Assembly: GCA_964492845.1 (NCBI GenBank) | Contig: CAZBMZ010000005.1 | Location: 1-64,000, forward strand | Source of the DNA: JADJPF01 sp964492845 | GTDB taxonomy: Bacteria; Acidobacteriota; Blastocatellia; Chloracidobacteriales; JADJPF01 | Length of the DNA: 64,000 bases | Direction of reading: 5' to 3' | In this document: piece by piece, positions 52,602 through 62,352 of the stretch | Layout of the letters: every line of letters begins with the position of its first letter | How positions within the stretch are numbered: position 1 is the stretch's first letter | The notes under the pieces: generated by a model | The model's database searches: none | Told to the model about the DNA's origin: nothing | What the model saw: the letters and a program-made list of their open reading frames with translations, nothing else | Position numbers and translations under genes: made by a program

Positions 52602-54014
52602 TTAGCCAAGCTCGCTAGCTTCAAAGTTTTCTAGCACATTTTTAACGTGTGCCATAAATTGATCAGCCACTGCACCATCAATCAAACGATGGTCAAATGA
52701 AATGCTAAAGTAAGCTTTGGTACGAATAGCAATTGAGTCATCTTGCATAACGCTCAAACGCTTTTCAATTGTACCTACACCCATAATTGCAACTTGAGGT
52801 TGGTTAATAATTGGTGTACCAAACAAGCTACCAAAGACACCAGGGTTTGTAATTGTAAATGTTCCGCCTTGAACCTCATCTGGCTTAAGTTGCTTTTTAC
52901 GTGCGCGGTTAGCTAAATCATTCATTGATCTAGTTAGTCCAACTAAGTTCTTTTCTTCAGCATTCTTAATTACAGGAACAAGCAGACCCCAATCTAATGC
53001 TACAGCCATACCTAAATTAATGTCTTTTTTGTAAACAATGTTGTCACCATCTAAAGAAGCGTTCATCACAGGCCAGGCCAGTAAACCATCAATTGCAGCT
53101 TTCATAATAAAAGGTGTGTAAGTTAGTTTAACGCCATGACGCTCTAGGAATTTTTCTTTGTGTTTTTCACGAAGTTGAGCAATTCGTGTCATATCAATTT
53201 CAAAGAAAGATTGAACGTGTGCAGAAATTCGGCGGGAAGCAACCATATGCTCTGCAATTTTCTTACGCATTGGTGACATTGGCACGATTTCTACACGATC
53301 GCCTGGGCGGTGAGTATCCATTGCTGGAATTACTACTGGTGGAACTACTAAAGATGGTGTTGCTATAGGAGTCGCCGTAACAATAGGTGCTGCAACAGGT
53401 GCAGCAGGTTGAGCAGGAATAGACATTGCTGCAACTGCTGGAGGAACAGGAATTTGAACGGTTTCTTGATTAGATATAAAACCTAAAATATCATTTTTAG
53501 TAACACGTCCGCCTAAACCAGATCCTTCAATCCTATTAATATTTACATTATTTTCACGTGCAATTTTACGAACTAATGGAGAAGATCGTTTAGTTATGTC
53601 TTCTTCTACGGCTGGAGCCTCAACAACTGGTGCTGGAGGCGGTGCAACTGGCGTTGGAGGTGGTGCGACAACAGCCGGTGCTGGAGGTGTTGGAGGAGGT
53701 GCAACTGGTGCTGGTGCGGGAGCAGAAACGACTGGAGCAGGTTTTACTTCCTCTGCTGGGGCTGAAGGACGTGCGCCAGCTTCGCCAATACGGGCAACAA
53801 CCGTGTTAATAGGCACTGTTTGACCTTCGGTAGCTAAAATTTCTACTAGCACCCCAGCAACAGGAGATGGAATTTCCGCATCAACTTTGTCTGTAGAAAT
53901 TTCAAATAATGGTTCATCGCGTTTTACTTCATCGCCGACTTTTTTGATCCATTTTACAATCGTACCTTCAGCAATACTTTCGCCCATTTGGGGCATAATT
54001 ACATCTATAGCCAT
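52602..54014 (-). CDS. 2-oxoacid dehydrogenase E2 (dihydrolipoyl acyltransferase)
   Basis: 470 residues. Lipoyl domain 1-80 with the modified Lys43 (STDKVDAEIPSP). A long Pro/Ala/Val linker (85-155) precedes the E1/E3-binding domain (SPLVRKIARENNVNINRIEG, about 157-195). A second flexible linker leads to the catalytic core with DHRLIDGAVAD (His about 440, Asp about 444). The core of the pyruvate or branched-chain complex; the sequence alone does not settle which. GGAGG ahead of the start. Third structural gene of the operon, separated from E1 beta by a REP-like hairpin. Confidence 0.92.
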   Translation of the reverse strand: MAIDVIMPQMGESIAEGTIVKWIKKVGDEVKRDEPLFEISTDKVDAEIPSPVAGVLVEILATEGQTVPINTVVARIGEAGARPSAPAEEVKPAPVVSAPAPAPVAPPPTPPAPAVVAPPPTPVAPPPAPVVEAPAVEEDITKRSSPLVRKIARENNVNINRIEGSGLGGRVTKNDILGFISNQETVQIPVPPAVAAMSIPAQPAAPVAAPIVTATPIATPSLVVPPVVIPAMDTHRPGDRVEIVPMSPMRKKIAEHMVASRRISAHVQSFFEIDMTRIAQLREKHKEKFLERHGVKLTYTPFIMKAAIDGLLAWPVMNASLDGDNIVYKKDINLGMAVALDWGLLVPVIKNAEEKNLVGLTRSMNDLANRARKKQLKPDEVQGGTFTITNPGVFGSLFGTPIINQPQVAIMGVGTIEKRLSVMQDDSIAIRTKAYFSISFDHRLIDGAVADQFMAHVKNVLENFEASELG

Positions 54015-54116
54015 AAACGTCCGCTTCCTCCAATTATTAATAAGTGATTAAGTAATAAAACTTTAGTTTTTAGATATAATACTAAAATCTTATTTTCTAA
54101 CTCTTTTAGTCTTAGA

Positions 54117-54163
54117 GTCCCAGAGGGACGACTGATAATAGCCCAGTCCTTTAGGGCTGGGTT
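54117..54163. repeat. REP-like double hairpin inside the operon
   Basis: Hairpin one: GTCCC/GGGAC at 54117-54129. Hairpin two: AGCCCAGTCCT (54140-54150) with 54153-54163, ending on the E1 beta stop codon. Between genes of one operon, such an element may adjust mRNA stability between E1 and E2. Core resembles the palindrome at 207-351. Confidence 0.6.
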
Positions 54164-55137
54164 TAATATGCAGCTAACTGCCGGGCTGCTTTCATTAATT
54201 TTTCTGCATTTGGCAAAAAGAAATCTTCAAGTGGTGGGCTGTATGGAACAGGTGTATCAGGTGCTGTTACCCGTACAATCGGCCCGTCTAAACAATCAAA
54301 AGCTTTTTCTGCAATTACAGCAGCTAGCTCGCCGGCATAGCCGCCAATTCTGGTTGCTTCGTGCAAAAGAATAACTTTACTGGTTTTAGCAACAGAAGTT
54401 AAGATTGCATCTTCGTCATAAGGTAGAAGGCTACGAAGGTCTACAACTTCTAAACTAATTCCTTCTGACTCAAGTTTTTCTGCTGCTTCTAGTGCTACAT
54501 GCACCATTGCCCCATAGGTGATAACAGAAATATCTTTACCCTCACGCCTAACTTTTGCCTTTCCAATAGGGACAATATAGTCATCATCTGGAATATCTTC
54601 TTTGATGCGGCGATAAAGAAACTTATGTTCAAAATAAAGTACAGGGTCTTCATCTCTGATAGCCGCTTTTAATAAGCCCTTGGCATCATAAGCCGTTGCT
54701 GGCTCAACCATTTTTAACCCTGGGGTATTTAAGAAAAATGACTCTACATTTTGAGAGTGAAACGGGCCACCCCGTCCACCACCGCCACACGGCCCACGTA
54801 CTACAATTGGAATGCCGATTCCTTGACGATAACGAGATTTAGCAGCGTAGTTAGTAAGTTGGTCAAAAGCACAGGAGATAAAATCAATAAATTGGATTTC
54901 TGCAACAGGCCGCATTCCCATCATAGCCGCACCACAAGCCGCACCAACAATTGCAGACTCAGAAATTGGGGTGTCAATTACCCTTTCTGCTCCAAATTTA
55001 TCATAAAGTCCGTCTGTGACCTTAAATGCACCACCATAAGCACCAATGTCTTCTCCAAGTAAGAAAACTCGCTCATCTCGTTGCATTTCTTCCATTAACG
55101 CTTGACGAATTGCTTCTAAATAAGTAACAACTGCCAT
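54163..55137 (-). CDS. 2-oxoacid dehydrogenase E1 component, beta subunit
   Basis: 324 residues. Partner of E1 alpha in thiamine-diphosphate-dependent decarboxylation. The conserved start (TYLEAIRQALMEEMQRDERVFLLGEDIGAYGG, here split), AEIQFIDFISCAFDQLTNYAAK, the His-bearing GGRGGPFHSQNVESFF, and the C-terminal transketolase domain (VSVITYGAMVHVALEAAEKL, DLRSLLPYDEDAI) are all present. AAGGTGATCTA before the start. Nine bases follow E1 alpha. Confidence 0.92.
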   Translation of the reverse strand: MAVVTYLEAIRQALMEEMQRDERVFLLGEDIGAYGGAFKVTDGLYDKFGAERVIDTPISESAIVGAACGAAMMGMRPVAEIQFIDFISCAFDQLTNYAAKSRYRQGIGIPIVVRGPCGGGGRGGPFHSQNVESFFLNTPGLKMVEPATAYDAKGLLKAAIRDEDPVLYFEHKFLYRRIKEDIPDDDYIVPIGKAKVRREGKDISVITYGAMVHVALEAAEKLESEGISLEVVDLRSLLPYDEDAILTSVAKTSKVILLHEATRIGGYAGELAAVIAEKAFDCLDGPIVRVTAPDTPVPYSPPLEDFFLPNAEKLMKAARQLAAY

Positions 55138-55146
55138 TAGATCACC

Positions 55147-56163
55147 TTATTTTTGTACCTGTTTTGGAGTTTCAAAATATACATCTTCTAAACAAGACTC
55201 TACTGGTGGAAAAGGAGCCACATCAGCAATAGCCACTTCTTCATCCAGATAAGCAAGAATTTTTTCATCCATTGCCTTTAAGCTATCATCGGTTGCTAAT
55301 TTGTTTTTCTTTAAGAACTCTTGATAGTTTTTAATAGGATCTTTTTCTCGCCATTCTTCTAATAATTCTTTTGGAACATAGCTTTGATTATCGTGTTGAG
55401 CATGTCCTAGCATACGAAAGGTTTTAACTTCAATTATTGAAGATCCTTCGCCGTTACGCGCCCGATCTACAGCACGACGACTAGCTTGATAAACGGCTAC
55501 AACATCATTTCCATCAACAGTTTCACCTGGTATGCCATAGCCTTTTGCTTTTATTGCAAAATCAGTCACTAAGCATTGTCTGTCTGTAGGAGTTGAAAAA
55601 GCATAACCGTTATTTTCAATAATTGTTACCATTGGCAGATTTAGAACGGCTGCAAAGTTTACTGCTTCGTGAAAAGCTCCTGTAGAGGTCGCGCCATCGC
55701 CAACATAAACCATAGTAACAATATTTTTGCCTTGCATTTTGCCGCCCATTGCTACACCGGCCATAATTGCTACCATATCACCTAACTGACTAATTGGGCC
55801 AACATAACCGCGCTGCATATCAGCAATATGAATGTTTAAGTCCCGACCTCGTGCCGTTCCTTCGCCATCTCTTGCCATATATTGCATAAAAATTTCGCGG
55901 GGTTTTGCTCCACGTACCAGTAACGCGCCCATATCCCGAATTAATGGACTTAACACATCGCCATCTCTTAACGCAAACGCACTTCCAACAGCCGTAGCTT
56001 CTTGTCCAAGGCTACGATAAAGCCCACCAACTACTTTATTTTGCTTAAATAGGATTGTTAAACGTTCTTCAAGGCTGCGAGTAAGTCGCATGTAATAGTA
56101 AAAATCTAAGTATTGTTGATTAGTTAAATCATTTTGTGCAGATGTTTTTGCTTTTTTTGCCAT
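55147..56163 (-). CDS. 2-oxoacid dehydrogenase E1 component, alpha subunit
   Basis: 338 residues. Thiamine-diphosphate motif GDGATSTGAFHEAVNFAA ... IIENN (about 155-185) with the usual spacing; RGRDLNIHIADM and GISQLG-like loop near 118 and the phosphorylation-loop region FRMLGHAQHD (about 265). First gene of the operon E1 alpha, E1 beta, E2, LipB. An E3 (lipoamide dehydrogenase) is not here and is presumably shared. The substrate (pyruvate, branched-chain or acetoin) is not resolved by sequence. No clear ribosome site. Confidence 0.92.
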   Translation of the reverse strand: MAKKAKTSAQNDLTNQQYLDFYYYMRLTRSLEERLTILFKQNKVVGGLYRSLGQEATAVGSAFALRDGDVLSPLIRDMGALLVRGAKPREIFMQYMARDGEGTARGRDLNIHIADMQRGYVGPISQLGDMVAIMAGVAMGGKMQGKNIVTMVYVGDGATSTGAFHEAVNFAAVLNLPMVTIIENNGYAFSTPTDRQCLVTDFAIKAKGYGIPGETVDGNDVVAVYQASRRAVDRARNGEGSSIIEVKTFRMLGHAQHDNQSYVPKELLEEWREKDPIKNYQEFLKKNKLATDDSLKAMDEKILAYLDEEVAIADVAPFPPVESCLEDVYFETPKQVQK

Positions 56164-56379
56164 AGAAAATTGTTAGTTAAAATCAACCTCGTTCAACTAG
56201 CTTTAAGAAAGCTTGCCAGCATATCATAGTGATAAATTGATTTCGAGCCGTTCCAGCAGAATCTTACTTATATGTTTAATTATTAGGCTTACGTATTCTT
56301 GTTGGTTAAGTTGTTTATTGTGATGGTGGAATTGATGAATAAAATATTACACATTTAATTAAATATCGTCTTAGACAAG

Positions 56380-56424
56380 AACTAGCGAGAGACAATTTTA
56401 TGGTTGTCTCTCGCTAGTTTTTTC
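56380..56424. terminator. Strong intrinsic terminator
   Basis: Perfect 16-base stem AACTAGCGAGAGACAA (56380-56395) with 56404-56419, then six T on the plus strand. It lies downstream of the FG-GAP gene (minus) but has its T-run in the plus direction; on the minus strand TTCTTGTCT follows, so it may serve both ways. The rest of 56164-56454 is otherwise empty apart from the promoter region of the E1 alpha gene. Confidence 0.75.
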
Positions 56425-56454
56425 CGGCGAATTAGTTAAATATCAAACTATTAG

Positions 56455-59049
56455 TTAAAATTTAGAGAAAACAAATTCTACATTATTACCATTGCCAGTG
56501 GGGATTGCTACATCAGCAACATTATCGCCATCAAAATCGCCTATTGTAGTTGCACGTACACCCAATGTTTGTGGAAGCATTGGATATGGGAAAATACTAA
56601 AGCTTCCATTTCCTGTACCTAATAGCATAAACACAACTCCATTTGTTGGGCTTGTTACTAACAGGTCAACATTCCCATCTTTATTAATTTCCATTAACGC
56701 TACTGAAGATGGAGTGCTTTCACCTAGTGCAATACTGGTAGCTGTTGCAAATGTGCCATTGCCATTTCCTAAAGCAATAGAAACATTAGCTGAATTGTAG
56801 TTTGCAGTAGCAATATCTTGCTTGCCATCCTTATTGAAGTCACCAACTACTACACTGTTTGGGCCTGACCCAACATTTACTAGTGATTTAGAGAAGGTAT
56901 TAGGGCCGGTAGCAAGGCAAATGGTCACATTGTTATTGCTAAAGTTTGCAGTAGCAATATCTTGCTTACCGTCTTTGTTGAAGTCGCCAACTGCTAAGGA
57001 TTCAATGTTTAGCAGAATTGGAGTTATGTCAATACGTGGGCCGCTAGTAAATGTGCCGTCTCCACGTCCATTAAAAATTCTTACACAGGCATATTGGTTG
57101 TTGAATGGGACTATTTTCCCATCAACTGCTACGGCTAGATCTTGATGTCCATCTTGATTAAAGTCACCTACTTCTACTGCTTGTGCTGCATTACCTACGC
57201 TATAGTTAACCGCAGGAGCATAATAGAAAGGATATGGCCCGTCACCAGTGATATAGTCTGGATATTTGCAGATAAGCACTGAAACATTTTTGCCAATAGC
57301 ATTAGCTGTTACTAGGTCAGTAACGCCGTCCTCATTAAAATCGCCAAATGCTAAAGCAGTTGGGCCAGTAGCAGTAACTACAGTTTCATCAGGAGTAAAG
57401 CCTCCCTGACCATCACCTGCAAATGTTGTTATATTATTACTGCCATAGTTTGCTACTGCTAAGTCAAGAATACCATCAAGGTTTAGGTCTGCTGTAATGG
57501 TAGTGTGAGGTAATGAGCCAGCATTGATGGAATGACCATAATTAAAACCAAAAGAGCTTGTTGGGGTAGCTACTACCATTGAATAGGTCTTGCTACTGTT
57601 TGTGCAACCTGGAGTTGATGCTGTAATGGTGAAGTTGTAAGTACCAGGTTGATTTACCACACCAGAAAGCAATGCTCCAGCATAATCATTTGTCAATTGC
57701 AGTCCTGGGGGCAAAGCACCAGCCGATACTTTAAAGGTATACTTTCCACCTTCTTCAACCATTAATGGCTGAGTATAGTATTTGCCTGCTATAGAATTGT
57801 CTATTGCTGATGGTTGTAATACAAATGGAGTACAACAGTTATTCTTAATGATGGAAATATTTTTTCCAGAGTGATTAGCAGTAGCAATATCTAGAGAGGC
57901 ATCGCCATTGAACTTGCCAACTATGATTGAAAATGGTTGTGAGCCAACCACATAGTTACTTGTTGTTGTGAAGTTGCCAGCACCATCACCTAAGCGAACT
58001 TGTACAGTGTTTGAATCATAACCTGCTATGGCTAGATCAAGATTAGAATCATTGTTGAAATCGCCTACAGTAATATCAACTGGATCCTCTACAGTTGAAA
58101 ATGTGATTGGAGAGGTTGAAAGACCGCTACCTGTACCTAACAATATTGAAACAGAATCAGAAGATTCATTTACTACAGCAACATCAAGCTTACCATCCTT
58201 ATTAAAGTCACCTGAAGCCGCGCCCCAGGGCTGATCACCTACAGCTATTGATATAGCAGTACCAAATGTACCGTTACCATTTCCTGGATAAAGTCTTACA
58301 TAGTCAATATTAGTTCTGGAAACTAAAATATCAACTTTACTATCGCTATTAAAATCACCAGCTAGGATATAAAGGCTGTTGCCACCAGTTGAGACATTGC
58401 TAGTTGTAAATGTTCCAGGGCTGCTAGAGCTATTGATAGCTACAGTAAAGCTTTGAGTGTTAATGGTGGCAAAGTCAGGACGAGCATCATTATTGAAATC
58501 GGCTACAACTACATGCTGAACACCACTTCCTACAGCAATAACATTACCTGCTGTAAATTGCCCATTACCCTGACCAATAAAGATTTGAGCAGAATTTGAG
58601 CCGCCTCTGGTAATAACAAGATCTTTCTTGCCATCAAGGTTAAAGTCAGCCACTGAAACACCTGTTGGTGTTGAATTATGAGGAAGGGAATAAGCCGTTG
58701 GTGAAGAATATGAACCATCAGATGATTTTATAGAAATGTAATAAGCGTTTCCTTCTTCGCTAACGGTGACAAGATCTGTTAAACCATCACTATCAAAATC
58801 ACCAGCAGCAATATCTTTGTTCATATTTGCAGTTGTCACATTTGTAATGCCAGAAAAATTTGCAGATGCTCCACAAGATACTAGTTGGTCTGGTATTGTT
58901 CCATCCACATTAGAAATTTCTGTTTCAGAACTGTTATCTGATTGAAAACTTGCGGCACTGCTCTTAAATGTATTGATAGTTGAAAAAAATGTTATTACTA
59001 GAATGATTGATGTAAGAATGATTTTGGTAATAAGTTTCTTTGGTAGCAT
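56455..59049 (-). CDS. Secreted FG-GAP/VCBS repeat protein
   Basis: 864 residues. Signal peptide at 1-33 (basic, hydrophobic, ASAAS-like end). Fourteen FG-GAP type units, each with a calcium-loop pattern such as GDFNKDGKQDIATANY followed by VSIALGNGNGTF, form two propeller-like blocks. Between them lies an Ig-like domain (about 405-500: FKVSAGALPPGLQLTNDYAG, YNFTITASTPGC). It should be exported to the cell surface or medium; such proteins bind Ca2+ and glycans or proteins. The AAGGAG ribosome site makes the start firm. It shares an 11-base upstream motif with the sigma operon. Confidence 0.85.
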   Translation of the reverse strand: MLPKKLITKIILTSIILVITFFSTINTFKSSAASFQSDNSSETEISNVDGTIPDQLVSCGASANFSGITNVTTANMNKDIAAGDFDSDGLTDLVTVSEEGNAYYISIKSSDGSYSSPTAYSLPHNSTPTGVSVADFNLDGKKDLVITRGGSNSAQIFIGQGNGQFTAGNVIAVGSGVQHVVVADFNNDARPDFATINTQSFTVAINSSSSPGTFTTSNVSTGGNSLYILAGDFNSDSKVDILVSRTNIDYVRLYPGNGNGTFGTAISIAVGDQPWGAASGDFNKDGKLDVAVVNESSDSVSILLGTGSGLSTSPITFSTVEDPVDITVGDFNNDSNLDLAIAGYDSNTVQVRLGDGAGNFTTTSNYVVGSQPFSIIVGKFNGDASLDIATANHSGKNISIIKNNCCTPFVLQPSAIDNSIAGKYYTQPLMVEEGGKYTFKVSAGALPPGLQLTNDYAGALLSGVVNQPGTYNFTITASTPGCTNSSKTYSMVVATPTSSFGFNYGHSINAGSLPHTTITADLNLDGILDLAVANYGSNNITTFAGDGQGGFTPDETVVTATGPTALAFGDFNEDGVTDLVTANAIGKNVSVLICKYPDYITGDGPYPFYYAPAVNYSVGNAAQAVEVGDFNQDGHQDLAVAVDGKIVPFNNQYACVRIFNGRGDGTFTSGPRIDITPILLNIESLAVGDFNKDGKQDIATANFSNNNVTICLATGPNTFSKSLVNVGSGPNSVVVGDFNKDGKQDIATANYNSANVSIALGNGNGTFATATSIALGESTPSSVALMEINKDGNVDLLVTSPTNGVVFMLLGTGNGSFSIFPYPMLPQTLGVRATTIGDFDGDNVADVAIPTGNGNNVEFVFSKF

Positions 59050-59272
59050 AACTACTTCTCCTTAGTTTCTATTTCCTTCTAATTTGTAAGGTGGAAAAAG
59101 GAGAAAAATTGGACAGAAGTTTTTCCAGGAAACTTAAAATTTTTCCGAGCAACTTTAAATCAGCAAATTCTGCAATAAGATTTTATATTGAATTTGTCTG
59201 GTTATGGGGTTGGGTCAACAAAAATAAATCCAGACTTGTTGATGGATATTCCCAATCAATTAAGGTTATAGA
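59050..59272. other. Intergenic region upstream of the FG-GAP gene
   Basis: Holds the ribosome site AAGGAGAAG and promoter of the minus-strand FG-GAP gene, with the motif AGTTTTTCCAG at 59118-59128. The small plus-strand frame here has no coding features. Confidence 0.45.
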
Positions 59273-59719
59273 TTAAATATACCGAGTCATTAACAAGCGG
59301 TCGTGAAGGGTAAAGCCCATTTTTTCATAAAGCTTTATTGCTGCAACTCTTTTTTGCTCAACTTCTAAGTGAATGGCTTTGACATCTTGGCTTTTACACC
59401 ATTCTATAGCAAGTTCGACACAAGTTTTTCCAAGACCTTTTCCCCTAACGGCAGGCAAAAAATAAATCTCGTCTAAAAATGCGTCCCTACCACCATATTC
59501 AAGGCTAAAGCCAAGTGTAACAATAAAATAGCCTTGAATTTCTTCTTTTTCTTCAATGACCCAAACCTTGCCCCAAGTAGGATTGTTGATTAATAAATCC
59601 AAGGTTTTAGCCGATTTTTCGCTAGAAAAAGAATAGTTGTCTTCTTTATAGTAAATTTCCGTAATGACAATAATTGAATTAATATCTTTAATTGTTGCAT
59701 CACGGATATTTACTTGCAT
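59273..59719 (-). CDS. GNAT-family N-acetyltransferase
   Basis: 148 residues, one GNAT domain. Motif A LPAVRGKGLGKTCVELAIEW (about 88-108) contains the acetyl-CoA loop RGKGLG; AIKLYEKMGF near 132 is the usual motif B. Substrate unknown. Eleven bases after ychF, last gene of a minus-strand run with gpmI. Confidence 0.88.
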   Translation of the reverse strand: MQVNIRDATIKDINSIIVITEIYYKEDNYSFSSEKSAKTLDLLINNPTWGKVWVIEEKEEIQGYFIVTLGFSLEYGGRDAFLDEIYFLPAVRGKGLGKTCVELAIEWCKSQDVKAIHLEVEQKRVAAIKLYEKMGFTLHDRLLMTRYI

Positions 59720-59730
59720 AGACTTAAAAA

Positions 59731-60783
59731 TTAGACATTAAATCTAAAGTTAATAATATCGCCGTCTTGAACTAAATATTCTTTTCCTTCTAGGCGTAAT
59801 TTACCTGTTTCACGACATTTTGCTTCACTACCTAGAGCTATAAAATCTAGATAAGCAACGACTTCAGCACGAATAAAACCGCGCTCAATGTCTGAGTGAA
59901 TTTTTCCTGCGGCACGTTGGGCATTAGTTCCACGTCTAATTGTCCAAGCGCGACATTCATCTTCACCTGAAGTTAAAAAGCTAATTAGGTCTAAAAGTTC
60001 ATAAGCACTACGAATAAAAAGATCTCGGGCAGGTTCGGAAATGCCTAAATCTTTTAGGAAATCACCTTGTTCTTCAATAGGCAATTCGGCTATGTCCATT
60101 TCTGCTCTACCACACATAGTAATTAGTTTATAGCCGTTATCTTTAGCATATTGTTCAACTTCTAAGGGAATTGCTTGACCAATTTGGTCTTCAGATAAAT
60201 TTATTAGTAACATCACAGGCTTTTGGCTTAAAAATCTAAAACCTGCTAGCATTTGCCATTCTTCAGCAGAAAAGTCTAATGAACGTAAGGGTTTTTCTTC
60301 ATCAAGAGCCGCTTTGCATTGTTCAACAATTTCTTTTTCCCTTGGGTTAGCTTTTTCCTTTTTCATCTTTGCTAAGCGGTTTTCTAAAGGAATTAAGTCA
60401 GCCAAAATTAGCTCTATATCAAAATTTTTAATGTCTCTTAGCAAATCGGCAGGTTGCTCTATTAGAGGATTTTCAAAGCCACGAACTACATGCACTAAAG
60501 CATCTGCCTCACGCATTTCTGCAACTAGCTTGGTGTCTAAGCCAGATTTAGCCGCTTCACCTTGTGGGCCAGCTACATCAACAAAATTCATTTCTGCAAA
60601 AACTTTTTTCTTAGGTTTATAAATTTTTGCTAGCTCTTCAATTCTTACATCAGGAACTTTAATAATTCCAATATTAGCTTTATCTTTGCCGCCATAACCG
60701 CCTACTTCGGCTTTTAGTCCTGTTAATGTATTAAAAACAGTGGTTTTACCTGAACCAGCAAACCCAACAATACCAACTTTCAT
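59731..60783 (-). CDS. ychF: Redox-regulated ATPase YchF (OLA1 family)
   Basis: 350 residues. P-loop GFAGSGKTT (7-15), DVAGPQG for switch II, and the N-x-x-E element NLSE (about 195) in place of NKxD, which in this family gives preference for ATP over GTP. The C-terminal TGS domain has WTIRRGTNAQRAAGKIHSDI and ends with DGDIINFRFNV. It binds the ribosome and takes part in stress responses. AGAGGTG before the start; five bases separate it from gpmI. Confidence 0.95.
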   Translation of the reverse strand: MKVGIVGFAGSGKTTVFNTLTGLKAEVGGYGGKDKANIGIIKVPDVRIEELAKIYKPKKKVFAEMNFVDVAGPQGEAAKSGLDTKLVAEMREADALVHVVRGFENPLIEQPADLLRDIKNFDIELILADLIPLENRLAKMKKEKANPREKEIVEQCKAALDEEKPLRSLDFSAEEWQMLAGFRFLSQKPVMLLINLSEDQIGQAIPLEVEQYAKDNGYKLITMCGRAEMDIAELPIEEQGDFLKDLGISEPARDLFIRSAYELLDLISFLTSGEDECRAWTIRRGTNAQRAAGKIHSDIERGFIRAEVVAYLDFIALGSEAKCRETGKLRLEGKEYLVQDGDIINFRFNV

Positions 60784-60788
60784 AAAAA

Positions 60789-62336
60789 CTACACCTCTTT
60801 ATTTAATGAACGTAGGTCGCGCCCAGTCATATCAGCCGGCTGGCTAACGCCTAACATTCCTAGTAATGTAGGAGCAATGTCTTCTAATGCTCCATTTTCT
60901 CTTAATTTACCGTGAAAACCTGGGTCAACATATATTAAGGGTACTGCATTAGTAATAGTATGTGCAGTGTAGGGTTGACCTGTATCATAATCTATCATTT
61001 TTTCTGCATTACCGTGATCTGCTGTAATAATTGCCCGTCCGCCGACTTTAAGTAATGCTCCAATGATACGCTCTAAACATTTATCTAGCGTTTCAACCGC
61101 TTTAACGGCTGCATCAAGTATACCGGTATGGCCTACCATATCAGCATTAGCAAAATTTACGATAAAAACATCTGCTCCACCATGCATAATTTCATGACAA
61201 AGTGCGTCAGTAACCGCTAACGCGCTCATTTCAGGCTTTAAGTCATAGGTTGAAACTTTTGGAGAGGGAATTAATATGCGTCTTTCGCTAGGAAAAGTTT
61301 GCTCTACACCACCATTAAAGAAAAATGTTACATGAGCATATTTTTCTGTCTCAGCAATTCGCAAATTACGCAAATTATTAGCAGCAAATATTTCAGCTAG
61401 TATGTTATGGACTGTTTGAGGAGAGAAGGCTATTGGCAGTGGGAAAGTCGCATCATATTGAGTCATACAAACATAATGTATTTTAGGGGCAGTGCCTCGC
61501 TCAAAATCGCTAAACTCAGCTTGTGTTAATGCGCGGGTAATTTCACGGGCCCGGTCTGCTCGGAAATTAAAAAATATTACGCTATCACCATCTTGTATTT
61601 TTCCAACGGGAGAGCCATTTTCCTCAACTATTACAGTAGGCTTAATAAATTCATCTGTAACATGTTCTTGATAAGATTCTTGTACTGCTTTAATTGGGTC
61701 TTGAGCGTGTTTTCCTTCTCCATTTACCATCATTTTATAAGCTTGCTCAACACGCTCCCAACGTTTATCACGATCCATTGCATAATATCGACCACAAATA
61801 GAAGCTAGTTTTCCAACACCTATTTCATCTAACTTACTAAGTAATTCTGCAATATATCTTACCGCGCTATCTGGAGCAGTGTCTCGACCATCGGTAAAAG
61901 CATGTATAAATACTTTACTTAGTCCATGATCTTTTGCCATTTTTACTAGCTCATATAAATGTGTTTGTAGGCTATGGACTCCGCCATCGGACATTAAGCC
62001 CATAAAATGCAATGCTCCGCCTGTTTTTTGAGTATGCTCTAAGGCTTCAACTAAAACAGGGTTAGTAAAAAACTCTCCTGTTTCTATTGCATGGTCAATT
62101 CGGGAGATGTCCATGCGAATAATTCGCCCTGCACCCATATTTAGATGTCCTACCTCGCTATTTCCCATTTGTCCAACTGGTAGTCCAACTCTTTGTCCAT
62201 ATGGAATAATTAAAGAATGTGCATAGGTTTCCCACATATGATCCCAGTAAGGTTTGTTTGCTAAATAAATAGCATTACCTTCTGTGCGAGTCTCATAACC
62301 CCAACCATCTAAAATAATTAGTGCAACAGGTCTCAT
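60789..62336 (-). CDS. gpmI: 2,3-bisphosphoglycerate-independent phosphoglycerate mutase
   Basis: 515 residues. It interconverts 3- and 2-phosphoglycerate with two Mn2+ ions. Asp10 in LIILDGWG, the phosphorylated Ser60 in QMGNSEVGHLNMGAGR, HAFTDGRDTAPDS and ITADHGNAEKM form the metal sites. AAGGGGTAAT precedes the ATG. Near enolase on the same strand, so two consecutive glycolytic steps are encoded close together. Confidence 0.95.
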   Translation of the reverse strand: MRPVALIILDGWGYETRTEGNAIYLANKPYWDHMWETYAHSLIIPYGQRVGLPVGQMGNSEVGHLNMGAGRIIRMDISRIDHAIETGEFFTNPVLVEALEHTQKTGGALHFMGLMSDGGVHSLQTHLYELVKMAKDHGLSKVFIHAFTDGRDTAPDSAVRYIAELLSKLDEIGVGKLASICGRYYAMDRDKRWERVEQAYKMMVNGEGKHAQDPIKAVQESYQEHVTDEFIKPTVIVEENGSPVGKIQDGDSVIFFNFRADRAREITRALTQAEFSDFERGTAPKIHYVCMTQYDATFPLPIAFSPQTVHNILAEIFAANNLRNLRIAETEKYAHVTFFFNGGVEQTFPSERRILIPSPKVSTYDLKPEMSALAVTDALCHEIMHGGADVFIVNFANADMVGHTGILDAAVKAVETLDKCLERIIGALLKVGGRAIITADHGNAEKMIDYDTGQPYTAHTITNAVPLIYVDPGFHGKLRENGALEDIAPTLLGMLGVSQPADMTGRDLRSLNKEV

Positions 62337-62352
62337 ATTACCCCTTAAATAA

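Noticed and set aside
59091..59276. Small plus-strand frame upstream of the FG-GAP gene
   Set aside because: Lies in a promoter region, shows no domain, and has no convincing start.
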